Part shown: positions 1 to 5,984 of the stretch, one piece after another | Numbering within the stretch: the stretch's first letter is position 1 | How the letters are laid out: the number at the start of each line of letters is the position of its first letter | Source: an uncultured Burkholderiales bacterium | Lineage (GTDB): Bacteria; Pseudomonadota; Gammaproteobacteria; Burkholderiales; Burkholderiaceae_C | Length of the DNA: 6,686 nt | Assembly: GCA_903856875.1 (NCBI GenBank) | Contig: CAIODE010000162.1 | Location: forward strand, 1-6,686 | Direction of reading: 5' to 3' | Notes under the pieces: model-generated | What the model saw: the letters and a program-made list of their open reading frames with translations, nothing else | What the model was told of the DNA's origin: nothing | Databases searched by the model: none | Position numbers and translations under genes: made by a program

Positions 1-1
1 C

Positions 2-1072
2 ATCGTGCCAGCCTTGTTGGCTGCTGCCGAACGCCATGCTTTGTCCGGCGAATCTTTGTTGCGAGGGGTGGCCATTGGCGTTGAAGTGATGTGCCGTCTG
101 TGCGCTGTAGCCCCCACGCGCGTTCACAAAGCGGGCTTTCACCCAACCGCTATTTTCGGCGTGATGGGTGGCGTGGCAGGTTTAGGCGCCGCACTCAAGT
201 TGACGGAAGAACAACTGGTGAATGCCTTTGGCATTGCTGGCAGCATGGCTGGCGGCATCATTGAATATTTGGCGGATGGTTCATGGACCAAACGCATGCA
301 CCCGGGGTGGGCTGCGCAGTCGGCCTATCGTGCGGTGCGCATGGCACAAGCTGGCTTCAAAGGCCCTGCCACTGTGTTCGAAGGCCACCATGGCTTGTTC
401 CATGGATTTGCCAATACAAGTGATGGCAACTTTGACGCCATGATGAAAGACTTTGGCCAGTCGTGGATTTGGACCACGATTGCGTTCAAGCCCTATGCCT
501 GTGGCACCATGGCGCACCCCTTCATTGATTGCGCGCGCTTGATTCGAAAAGAACTTGCAGAGCAAGGGGCTGCACTGACAGACATTGAGCGCATTGAATG
601 TGACACCGCAGAGGGCATTGTTCACCGCTTGTGGGAGCCGCTTTCTTTGAAGCACTCGCCACCCAATGCCTACGCCGCCAAGTTCAGCATTCCATATGCC
701 ATTGCCGCGGGCATGATGCTAGACGATGCGGGCTTAGAGGCCTACACAGAAACGGTGGTGCAAGGCGCCGACATTCGTTCGCTTGCGGCCAAGGTGAGCT
801 ACACCGTCGATCCCAACAATCCTTACCCCAAACAATTTACCGGCCATGTGCGTGTGTTCTTGAAAAATGGGCAAGTGCATGAACAACGCCAAGGATTTTT
901 CAAGGGCGGCGTTGACCATCCGATGTCGGATGCAGACCTGTTGCAAAAGTTCAAAGCCAATTGTAAATTTGGTGGCATGAACGACGCACAAACTGAATCT
1001 ATTTTGGCGCAAGTCAATGGCTTGTTTCAAACCAGTGTGGTGTCCCTTAGCACCCTCGCTGTGAAGTCATAA
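2..1072 (+). CDS. MmgE/PrpD family protein, 5' partial
   Basis: This frame is open from the window edge, so the true start lies upstream. The GTG at 5 is only the first possible start codon inside the window. The visible 356 or so residues fit an MmgE/PrpD protein; the family is usually about 450 residues, so roughly the first 90-100 are missing. Family features visible are the GFHPT stretch (His codon at 140), the helix-rich AFGIAGS segment, the TKRMHPGW stretch (His codon at 299), and KPYACG followed by AHPF (Lys codon at 488). The family includes 2-methylcitrate dehydratase, cis-aconitate decarboxylase and iminodisuccinate epimerase. These are cytosolic enzymes acting on carboxylic acids by proton abstraction, usually without a cofactor. 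The family is certain but the substrate is not readable. It sits 29 bases upstream of the SDR-like gene in the same direction, probably in one transcript. Confidence 0.92.
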   Translation: MVPALLAAAERHALSGESLLRGVAIGVEVMCRLCAVAPTRVHKAGFHPTAIFGVMGGVAGLGAALKLTEEQLVNAFGIAGSMAGGIIEYLADGSWTKRMHPGWAAQSAYRAVRMAQAGFKGPATVFEGHHGLFHGFANTSDGNFDAMMKDFGQSWIWTTIAFKPYACGTMAHPFIDCARLIRKELAEQGAALTDIERIECDTAEGIVHRLWEPLSLKHSPPNAYAAKFSIPYAIAAGMMLDDAGLEAYTETVVQGADIRSLAAKVSYTVDPNNPYPKQFTGHVRVFLKNGQVHEQRQGFFKGGVDHPMSDADLLQKFKANCKFGGMNDAQTESILAQVNGLFQTSVVSLSTLAVKS

Positions 1073-1101
1073 ATTCACGCCGTTCAAAACGAAAGTAAAA
1101 G

Positions 1102-1860
1102 ATGACAGTTTTAAAGCCTGATCAGAAAGTGGCTTTGGTCACTGGCGCTGGTCGCAACATTGGCAGAGCCATTGCGCATGCCCTGGCGCAGCAAGGTTTT
1201 GCAGTGGTCATCAATGTACGAGCTTCTGTGCTTGAAGGCCAGACGGTCGTGGATGAGTTAGAGGCCATGGGCACGCCAGCACTTTTGTGTGTGGCCGATG
1301 TCACAGATCGCAGCAGTGTGCAAAGCATGATGGACAAAGTGCAATCGCACTGGGGACGCTTGGATGTGTTGGTCAACAATGCCGCAATTCGCCGTGAGTC
1401 GCCTGTTGACCAGGTGAGTGTGGAAGACTGGCGCAACACTTTGGCGGTGGTGCTCGATGGTGCGTTTTATTGCAGCCAAGCCGCCTTGCCTCTGATGCGC
1501 CAATCGCCCATGGGCGCAGTCATCAACATCGGAGGATTGACCGCGCACACTGGCGCTATGAACCGCCCCCATGTGGTCACTGCTAAATCGGGCTTGGTGG
1601 GTTTAACGCGTGCATTGGCGCATGATTTAGCCCCTGGCATTACGGTCAATTGCGTATCACCCGGCATGATTTCAACCCAACGCAACAGTGGTTCGGTTTC
1701 GGCGCAACCCAACCACCATGCCAAGCATCATCCTTTGCTTGAACGACGCGGTACTGCTGAAGAAGTGGCAGACATGGTGACATTTTTGGCCAGTGCCAAA
1801 GCGCGCTTCGTCACAGGCCAAGTGATGCATGTAAACGGCGGAACTTACTTGGGCGCTTAA
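1102..1860 (+). CDS. SDR-family protein lacking most catalytic residues
   Basis: The 252-residue length and fold order match a classical short-chain dehydrogenase/reductase. The glycine-rich dinucleotide motif TGAGRNIG is at residues 14-21. Arg40 ends the second strand, a position that often favours NADP. DVTD is at 66-69, NNAA at 92-95, and the C-terminal FVTGQVMHVNGG strand is typical. The active site is abnormal. The Asn normally found before LDGAF is Val117, the catalytic Ser position is Gly145 (in NIGG), and the Tyr of YxxxK is Val158. Only Lys162 remains. Ordinary SDR hydride transfer is therefore doubtful. The protein may have other chemistry, bind a nucleotide without turnover, or act as a subunit. 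The surrounding sequence is intact, so this is not obvious decay. The ribosome site before ATG 1102 is weak (AAAG only). Its stop overlaps the next start by one base. Confidence 0.9.
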   Translation: MTVLKPDQKVALVTGAGRNIGRAIAHALAQQGFAVVINVRASVLEGQTVVDELEAMGTPALLCVADVTDRSSVQSMMDKVQSHWGRLDVLVNNAAIRRESPVDQVSVEDWRNTLAVVLDGAFYCSQAALPLMRQSPMGAVINIGGLTAHTGAMNRPHVVTAKSGLVGLTRALAHDLAPGITVNCVSPGMISTQRNSGSVSAQPNHHAKHHPLLERRGTAEEVADMVTFLASAKARFVTGQVMHVNGGTYLGA

Positions 1861-2906
1861 TGGCTTTAGATCTCGACCGCTTGGCCCGGCTTGCACTGAC
1901 CATTGCCTTTGCCACCTTGGGTGGTTGGAGTGCTTTTCATTTGCACGTGCCATTGCCGTGGGTACTCGGCCCCATGGTGGCGGTGGCTTGCGTCAGCATG
2001 GCCGACAGGGTTCACAAACAACCTGTCTTGGCTCGCAAGTCTGCGCAAATTTACATTGGCGCATCCATCGGTTTGTATTTCACACCTGCTGTGTTGGCTT
2101 TGATTGGCGGCTTGGCGCCCTGGATGGTGTTTGGTGCATTTGTCGGTATTTTCATGTCCGTCATTTCAGCGCGTGCATTGCAAAAGTTGGCCAAGGTGGA
2201 TGGCGCAACCGCCATTTATTCTGTTGCTTTAGGAGCCTCTGCCGAGATGTCAGTGCAGGCCCAACGTGCAGGTGCCGATGGCGCGGTGGTGGCATCGGCG
2301 CATGCGGTGCGCATCATGATGGTCACCTCCACAGCGTCTTACATTGCATGGGCCAGTGGCGCCACACCCATCATGCCCACGCCCGGCATCGGCGTGCTGA
2401 GTTGGCCTCTGACCATTGGCTTGTTGGCCACAGCAACTTTGGTCGGCTGGGGCTTTCAAAAAATACACACGCCCAATCCTTGGGTCTTGGGTGCACTGCT
2501 CATTGCCGCCATTTGCGCCAACCATGAAGTCACAGGACGCTTGCCCGATTTGGGCTTGATTGCAGCGCAGGTTGTCATTGGTTGGGGCTTGGGCCAACAC
2601 ATCAACCGTGCTTTTTTCACTCACGCACCTCGAACCTTGGCTTGCGTGGCAGTGGTCACCTTGGGCATTCTGAGTGTTTGCATGTTGGCCGCTTGGTTTA
2701 TTTCGCAAGGTGCTGGCGTGGCCGTCATGACGGCTTTCTTGTCGATGGCCCCTGGCGGTATGACGGAGATGGGTATCTTGTCGAAAGCCTTTGGGCTAGG
2801 CGCACCCATCGTCACAGCGTTTCATTTAACGAGAATTTTGACCACCATTTTTCTGACCAAACCGGTCTCTGAAAAAATGTTGTCAAGCGGATGGGTGAAG
2901 CCTTGA
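1860..2906 (+). CDS. AbrB-family (duplicated) integral membrane protein
   Basis: The product is 348 residues, very hydrophobic, with about ten predicted membrane segments and no cleavable signal peptide. It matches the Gram-negative AbrB-duplication family (Pfam AbrB, once labelled putative ammonia monooxygenase), which is unrelated to the Bacillus AbrB transcription factor. The two halves are a tandem duplication in exact register: PWVLG at 33-37 and 207-211, Q-x-x-I-G at 63 and 237, Glu-Met at 129-130 and 303-304, and His148/Arg151 against His322/Arg325. Every pair is offset by 174 residues. The conserved polar residues sit in otherwise apolar helices, which suggests a transport or binding site, but I know of no well-established biochemical role for the family. 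The start codon overlaps the SDR stop (TAATG), and no good ribosome site is seen, so translation is probably coupled to the SDR gene. Confidence 0.9.
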   Translation: MALDLDRLARLALTIAFATLGGWSAFHLHVPLPWVLGPMVAVACVSMADRVHKQPVLARKSAQIYIGASIGLYFTPAVLALIGGLAPWMVFGAFVGIFMSVISARALQKLAKVDGATAIYSVALGASAEMSVQAQRAGADGAVVASAHAVRIMMVTSTASYIAWASGATPIMPTPGIGVLSWPLTIGLLATATLVGWGFQKIHTPNPWVLGALLIAAICANHEVTGRLPDLGLIAAQVVIGWGLGQHINRAFFTHAPRTLACVAVVTLGILSVCMLAAWFISQGAGVAVMTAFLSMAPGGMTEMGILSKAFGLGAPIVTAFHLTRILTTIFLTKPVSEKMLSSGWVKP

Positions 2907-2950
2907 AACAATCGGCCGCTTGAACCAACCAAAGCCTGTGAGAATTGCTC

Positions 2951-2975
2951 GTTCCCTTATGGGGAACGTCGGTTC
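2951..2975 (+). promoter_or_regulatory. Putative operator: GTTC-N9-GAAC-N4-GTTC
   Basis: The inverted repeat GTTCCCTTATGGGGAAC spans 2951-2967, with a third half-site GTTC at 2972-2975. It lies 45 bases after the AbrB-family stop and just upstream of a TTGACA box, which is the position expected for an activator. The same arrangement recurs at 4544-4567. The stem could also form a hairpin, but no T tract follows, so I do not call it a terminator. Three-half-site operators of this kind are known for some IclR-family regulators of aromatic catabolism; assigning that family here is inference. Confidence 0.5.
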
Positions 2976-2982
2976 TCTATGC

Positions 2983-3011
2983 TTGACAGAGTGAGACGTT
3001 TCACGGACAGT
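2983..3011 (+). promoter_or_regulatory. Candidate promoter for the Bug-type gene
   Basis: A perfect TTGACA lies at 2983-2988. With a 17-base spacer the -10 would be GACAGT (3006-3011), which matches only three of six consensus bases. A strong -35 with a poor -10 fits an activated promoter, with the palindrome at 2951-2975 lying immediately upstream. The call rests mainly on the -35 and its position. Confidence 0.35.
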
Positions 3012-3025
3012 TCACAGCTAATCTC

Positions 3026-4069
3026 ATGTGGTTTAGCTTGAAGGATTTGAACTTGAAACGTATTTCTCTGATTCGCAGAATCATTTGCCAAGGTGTCTTG
3101 ACCCCCATCTCAGGGGTGTTGGTTGCGAGCTTTTACATGTTGGCCACGCTTGGCCACGGCACCGCTCTTGCGCAAGACCCCGCTTGGCCGCAACGTGCAG
3201 TCAAAGTTGTGGTTCCCTACGCAGCTGGTGGCAGCTCTGACAGCCTCGGACGCCTGATATCGATGGGCTTGACAGAATCACTCAAACAGCCCTTTGTGAT
3301 TGAAAACAAAGGCGGCGCTGGCGGCATGATTGGCTCGCAACAGGTTTCCAAGTCGCCCCCTGATGGCTACAACTTGGTCATTTCTGGCGTGGCCTCACAC
3401 GTGATTGGCCCTTCAGAAAACCCAAAGACCTACGACCCTCTTAAAGACTTCACCCACATTGCCATGCTTGGTGGCCCGCCCATCGTATTGGCTGTGAATG
3501 CGCAGTTGCCCGTGACCGATTTAAAGAGCTTCATTGCCTATTCCAAAGCAAACCCTGTGAGCTGGGGTTCGCCAGGCAAGGGCACGCATGGTTACTTGAT
3601 TGGCGAAGCATTTGAGGTCATGTCGCATACGCCCATGCAACACGTTGCTTACAAAGGTGGGAGCCCAGCCGTGGCTGACACCATTGCAGGGCACATTCCT
3701 GCTTTGTTCACCACACTCTCCACCGCCAGCGCTCAAATCCAAGCAGGCAAGCTGCGTGCTCTGGCCATCACGTCTTCCAAGCGCATGCCCGAGTTTCCCA
3801 ATGTGCCCACCTTCGCGGAACAAGGCTATCCCAAGCTCGTTGCGCTGACATGGTTCTCTTTGTCCGGACCCCCCGGTATGCCGGCCCCCGTGGTTGATAA
3901 GTTGAACAAGGAGGTTCGCAAGATCATGCAGAGCCAAGCAGCCAAAGAAATGTTGGCTAAGAGTTCGATGGAAACATTCGATTGGGATTCAGCGCGATTT
4001 ACCCTGTATGTGGGTGAAGAACTGAAGCAATGGGCCCCCATGATCAAGACAGTGAAGCCAGAAAATTGA
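3026..4069 (+). CDS. Bug/TctC-type periplasmic solute-binding protein
   Basis: This is a tripartite tricarboxylate transporter family receptor (Bug protein), which binds small carboxylates or aromatic acids in the periplasm. From ATG 3026 it has 347 residues. A signal peptide ends at ALA|QD (cleavage after residue 49). The mature part begins near WPQRAVKVVVPYAAGGSSD, where the Tyr65-Asp72 loop is the family's first ligand loop. It is followed by ENKGGAGG, PPDGY, the DPLKDFTHI region, HVAYKGG and the LRALAI...PNVPTFAEQGYP segment, all classical for the family. The start is uncertain. ATG 3026 has no Shine-Dalgarno, while TTG 3053 has AAGGA seven bases upstream and gives a compact MKRISLIRR signal-peptide start (338 residues). 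No TctA or TctB membrane subunits are nearby, so this is an orphan Bug unless the AbrB-family protein or distant genes serve it. A terminator follows directly. Confidence 0.93.
   Translation: MWFSLKDLNLKRISLIRRIICQGVLTPISGVLVASFYMLATLGHGTALAQDPAWPQRAVKVVVPYAAGGSSDSLGRLISMGLTESLKQPFVIENKGGAGGMIGSQQVSKSPPDGYNLVISGVASHVIGPSENPKTYDPLKDFTHIAMLGGPPIVLAVNAQLPVTDLKSFIAYSKANPVSWGSPGKGTHGYLIGEAFEVMSHTPMQHVAYKGGSPAVADTIAGHIPALFTTLSTASAQIQAGKLRALAITSSKRMPEFPNVPTFAEQGYPKLVALTWFSLSGPPGMPAPVVDKLNKEVRKIMQSQAAKEMLAKSSMETFDWDSARFTLYVGEELKQWAPMIKTVKPEN
3041..3045 (+). promoter_or_regulatory. Ribosome binding site favouring a TTG start at 3053
   Basis: AAGGA is followed by a seven-base spacer and then TTG 3053-3055, in frame with the Bug-type gene. 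No comparable site precedes ATG 3026. The shorter product starts with Lys-Arg and has a normal-length positively charged signal-peptide n-region, which supports this start. Confidence 0.5.
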
Positions 4070-4096
4070 TGCAAGGCGCGGCTAGCAAATGACCGT

Positions 4097-4126
4097 AAAA
4101 AAGGCCCTCAAAAGGGCCTTTTTTTT
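4097..4126. terminator. Bidirectional rho-independent terminator
   Basis: The stem GGCCCT/AGGGCC (4103-4108 with 4113-4118) closes a CAAA loop. It is preceded by six A (4097-4102) and followed by eight T (4119-4126). The A and T runs extend the stem and supply a U tract for transcripts in both directions. It lies 27 bases after the Bug-type stop and 43 bases from the stop of the leftward ferredoxin gene, so it serves both convergent genes. Confidence 0.93.
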
Positions 4127-4168
4127 CACGTTGATGTGAGGAAAAGGAGCGCTAATCCGATTCAAAGC

Positions 4169-4486
4169 TCAAGCTTCGATTTCGATTTCGTCACCTTGTA
4201 AACGTGCTTTGTAGGTTTTGAGCGGGATCATGCAGGGGGCTGCCACCACGGCGCCTGTTTTGATGTTGAAGGCGCCATTGTGAAAATCGCATTCGACCAC
4301 ATCACCCTCGATAGGGCCTTCTGACAAAGAGCCAGGGCCATGCGTGCAAGCGTCATCCGTGACGTAATATTCACCGTCAATATTGAAGACGGCCAAGCTC
4401 AGCCCCTCTTTTTCAACCTTGATGGCTTTGCCCTCAGCAACTTCTGCAGCTTTGCACAAAGAGAGAAAACGGCACGCACCCGACAT
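4169..4486 (-). CDS. Rieske [2Fe-2S] ferredoxin
   Basis: The protein is 105 residues, normal for the ferredoxin component of Rieske non-heme iron oxygenases. The cluster ligands are Cys47-x-His49 and Cys66-x-x-His69, separated by 16 residues, within CTHGPGSLSEG and CDFHNGAFNIKTG. The first half is a strand-rich scaffold and the C-terminus is acidic (DEIEIEA). It is soluble and cytosolic and would pass single electrons from a reductase to a terminal oxygenase, the obvious partner being the divergent oxygenase at 4647. I chose ATG 4486 because AGGAGA lies six bases upstream and the family alignment begins there. An in-frame ATG at 4573 would add 29 residues unlike the family and run through the operator. 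The gene is bounded by the bidirectional terminator. Confidence 0.94.
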   Translation of the reverse strand: MSGACRFLSLCKAAEVAEGKAIKVEKEGLSLAVFNIDGEYYVTDDACTHGPGSLSEGPIEGDVVECDFHNGAFNIKTGAVVAAPCMIPLKTYKARLQGDEIEIEA

Positions 4487-4492
4487 AAAGAA

Positions 4493-4498
4493 TCTCCT
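4493..4498 (-). promoter_or_regulatory. Ribosome binding site of the ferredoxin gene
   Basis: AGGAGA on the minus strand with a six-base spacer before ATG 4486 fixes the ferredoxin start and argues against the longer reading frame from 4573. Confidence 0.85.
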
Positions 4499-4519
4499 GT
4501 TGACAATCACAAGCCCAAG

Positions 4520-4548
4520 ATGATAACCTCGTTTCTGATAAAAGAACA
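4520..4548 (-). promoter_or_regulatory. Candidate ferredoxin promoter
   Basis: On the minus strand TATCAT (4520-4525) matches the -10 consensus at five of six positions. Seventeen bases upstream the -35 position is TGTTCT (4543-4548), a poor match that coincides with the third half-site of the operator. A good -10 with a poor -35 covered by a regulator half-site suggests an activator-dependent promoter. This is inference from base matches only. Confidence 0.35.
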
Positions 4549-4567
4549 TTGTTCTGATATGCGGAAC
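4544..4567 (-). promoter_or_regulatory. Putative operator: GTTC-N9-GAAC-N3-GTTC (minus strand)
   Basis: On the plus strand GAACATTGTTC (4544-4554) is a perfect 11-base palindrome, and GTTCTGATATGCGGAAC (4551-4567) is a 17-base inverted repeat sharing the middle half-site. Read on the minus strand, toward the ferredoxin, the order is the same as at 2951-2975. The two 17-base repeats agree at 13 of 17 positions. The site lies in the 160-base space between divergent Rieske genes and could control both. Confidence 0.55.
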
Positions 4568-4585
4568 GGCCAAATTAGCGAAAAT

Positions 4586-4613
4586 TTCACACCGAAATCA
4601 GCGCCATTTTAAG
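4586..4613 (+). promoter_or_regulatory. Weak candidate promoter for the oxygenase
   Basis: TTCACA (4586-4591, five of six matches to the -35 consensus) is followed after 16 bases by TTTAAG (4608-4613, four of six matches to the -10). The operator centre lies 27 bases before the -35, similar to the 24 bases seen before the Bug-gene TTGACA. Other choices in this AT-rich stretch are possible. Confidence 0.25.
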
Positions 4614-4633
4614 ACCCCGTGCAATGGCACATG

Positions 4634-4639
4634 AGGAGA
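4634..4639 (+). promoter_or_regulatory. Ribosome binding site of the oxygenase gene
   Basis: AGGAGA with a seven-base spacer before ATG 4647 is a strong site and fixes the start. The hexamer is identical to that of the divergent ferredoxin gene. Confidence 0.85.
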
Positions 4640-4646
4640 AACTGAC

Positions 4647-5930
4647 ATGTTGAAAAAAGAACTCAATGACCTGATAACCCAAACAGGACCAGGCACCCCC
4701 ATGGGCAATATGTTCCGCCGTTATTGGTTGCCTGCTTTGTTGTCCGAGCAATTGCCTGGCCCTGATTGCGAGCCCGTGCGCTTGGAGTTGTTGTCTGAAA
4801 AAATGCTGGCCTTTCGCGACACCGAAGGCAAATTGGGTTTGATCGATGAATTTTGCGCGCACCGTGGTGTGTCTTTGTGGTTTGGCCGCAATGAACACAA
4901 CGGCATTCGTTGCCCCTATCACGGCTGGAAATACGATGTGAATGGCAACTGCACAGAGGTGCCTTCAGAGCCAACATCTGGTTATTGCGAACGCATCAAG
5001 TTGAAGTCGTATCCGATGGTTGAACGCGGCGGTGTGATTTGGGTTTACATGGGCCCCGCAGACAAGAAGCCGCCATTGCCCGAGTGGGAATTTGCCACAT
5101 TGCCCATCGAACATTCTTACATGTCTAAGCGTGTTCAAGCCAGCAACTGGCTACAGGCTTTGGAAGGCGGCATTGATTCCAGCCACGTGTCTTTCTTGCA
5201 CAGTGCTTCACTCAGCCGCGACCCTTTGTTCAAAGGCGCTAAAGGCAATCAGTACAACCTGAACGACTTAAGCCCCGTGTTTGAAGTGGTCGAGGCCGAT
5301 GGTGGTTTGTTGGTAGGCGCACGTCGCAATGCTGAAGACGATCAGTACTACTGGCGCATTACCCCCTGGGTCATGCCCAGCTTTACCATGGTGCCCCCGC
5401 GCGGAGATCACCCCGTACACGGCCACTTCTGGGTTCCCATCAACGACCACAGCTGCTGGACATGGAGCTTTGACTACCATCCAACGCGCGCACTGACCAC
5501 GGCTGAAGTGGACGCCATGAAGGGTGGTGCCAGCATTCACGTGCTGGTCGACAAAGACTACGTGCCCTTGCAACGCATGGACAACGACTACCTCATGGAC
5601 CGCAAGGCGCAGCGCGAAGGCTCTTTGTACAGCGGCATTGAAGGCATTGGCATGCAAGACGCATCGCTGCAAGAAAGCATGGGCAGCATTCAAGACCGCA
5701 CCAAAGAGAATTTGGTGTCAACCGACAACGGCATCATCATGGCGCGTCAGCGTTTGATCAAAACGGCACGCGCCTTGGCTGAGAACCCTGATTTTGCGTT
5801 GCCAGGTTTAGACCCTGAGCATCAAAAAGTTCGCTCAGTGGCCATGCTGATCAAGCGCGATGTGCACTACAAAGAAGGCGCCAAAGAGCACTTCAAGTCT
5901 GCGCCAGGCAAGCCGCACTCTAGTGTTTGA
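4647..5930 (+). CDS. Rieske non-heme iron oxygenase, alpha subunit (phthalate dioxygenase-like)
   Basis: The 427-residue product has an N-terminal Rieske domain with ligands Cys70-x-His72 and Cys89-x-x-His92, in CAHRGVSLWFGRN and CPYHGWKYD, and a C-terminal catalytic domain. The mononuclear iron site is visible as Asp177-x-x-His180 and His185 in GGIDSSHVSFLHS, where the Asp is the usual bridge to the Rieske cluster of a neighbouring subunit. The third ligand is probably Asp338 in MQDASLQESMG; this is an inference from family pattern. Length, the FFGRN-like loop, PSEP after the Rieske domain and the QD...QESMG...DR signature place it with phthalate 4,5-dioxygenase and related alpha-only oxygenases and demethylases. 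The substrate is probably an aromatic or related carboxylate, but the sequence does not name it. The ADH gene follows after 54 bases, probably co-transcribed. Confidence 0.94.
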   Translation: MLKKELNDLITQTGPGTPMGNMFRRYWLPALLSEQLPGPDCEPVRLELLSEKMLAFRDTEGKLGLIDEFCAHRGVSLWFGRNEHNGIRCPYHGWKYDVNGNCTEVPSEPTSGYCERIKLKSYPMVERGGVIWVYMGPADKKPPLPEWEFATLPIEHSYMSKRVQASNWLQALEGGIDSSHVSFLHSASLSRDPLFKGAKGNQYNLNDLSPVFEVVEADGGLLVGARRNAEDDQYYWRITPWVMPSFTMVPPRGDHPVHGHFWVPINDHSCWTWSFDYHPTRALTTAEVDAMKGGASIHVLVDKDYVPLQRMDNDYLMDRKAQREGSLYSGIEGIGMQDASLQESMGSIQDRTKENLVSTDNGIIMARQRLIKTARALAENPDFALPGLDPEHQKVRSVAMLIKRDVHYKEGAKEHFKSAPGKPHSSV

Positions 5931-5973
5931 TAGGCACTGCTTTTTGAACGGCTTAATCGCTACTCCAAAATAA

Positions 5974-5978
5974 AAAGG
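5974..5978 (+). promoter_or_regulatory. Ribosome binding site of the alcohol dehydrogenase gene
   Basis: AAAGG with a six-base spacer before ATG 5985 supports that start. The 54 bases between the oxygenase stop and this start hold no terminator or clear promoter. Confidence 0.65.
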
Positions 5979-5984
5979 TCATTC

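Noticed and set aside
281..655. Minus-strand frame of 124 codons opposite the MmgE/PrpD gene
   Set aside because: It is antisense to a well-supported coding region, with no motif or ribosome site.
1925..2527. Long plus-strand frame of 200 codons inside the AbrB-family gene
   Set aside because: It is rich in His, Arg, Trp and Cys with no family features, and overlaps a clear membrane-protein gene in another frame. It is a shadow frame.
2250..2708. Minus-strand frame of 152 codons opposite the AbrB-family gene
   Set aside because: It has low-complexity, polar composition, no ribosome site and no recognisable domain, and lies fully antisense to a confident gene.
2950..2968. Hairpin CGTTCCC-TTATG-GGGAACG as a terminator of the upstream operon
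   Set aside because: No T tract follows the stem, and the sequence matches the operator-like repeat at 4551-4567, so a regulatory site is the better reading.
4127..4168. AAGGAG-like sequence (near 4145) downstream of the terminator as a sign of a small plus-strand gene
   Set aside because: No start codon with a useful open frame follows at proper spacing before the ferredoxin gene on the other strand.
4500..4526. Plus-strand TTGACA at 4500-4505 with GATAAC at 4522-4527 as the oxygenase promoter
   Set aside because: It sits next to the ferredoxin ribosome site, its -10 is weak, and the transcript would start upstream of the operator. It is possible but less convincing than a promoter closer to 4647.
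4487..4573. N-terminal extension of the ferredoxin to ATG 4573 (134 residues)
   Set aside because: The added 29 residues are not ferredoxin-like and would cover the operator and candidate promoter. A strong ribosome site serves ATG 4486 instead.
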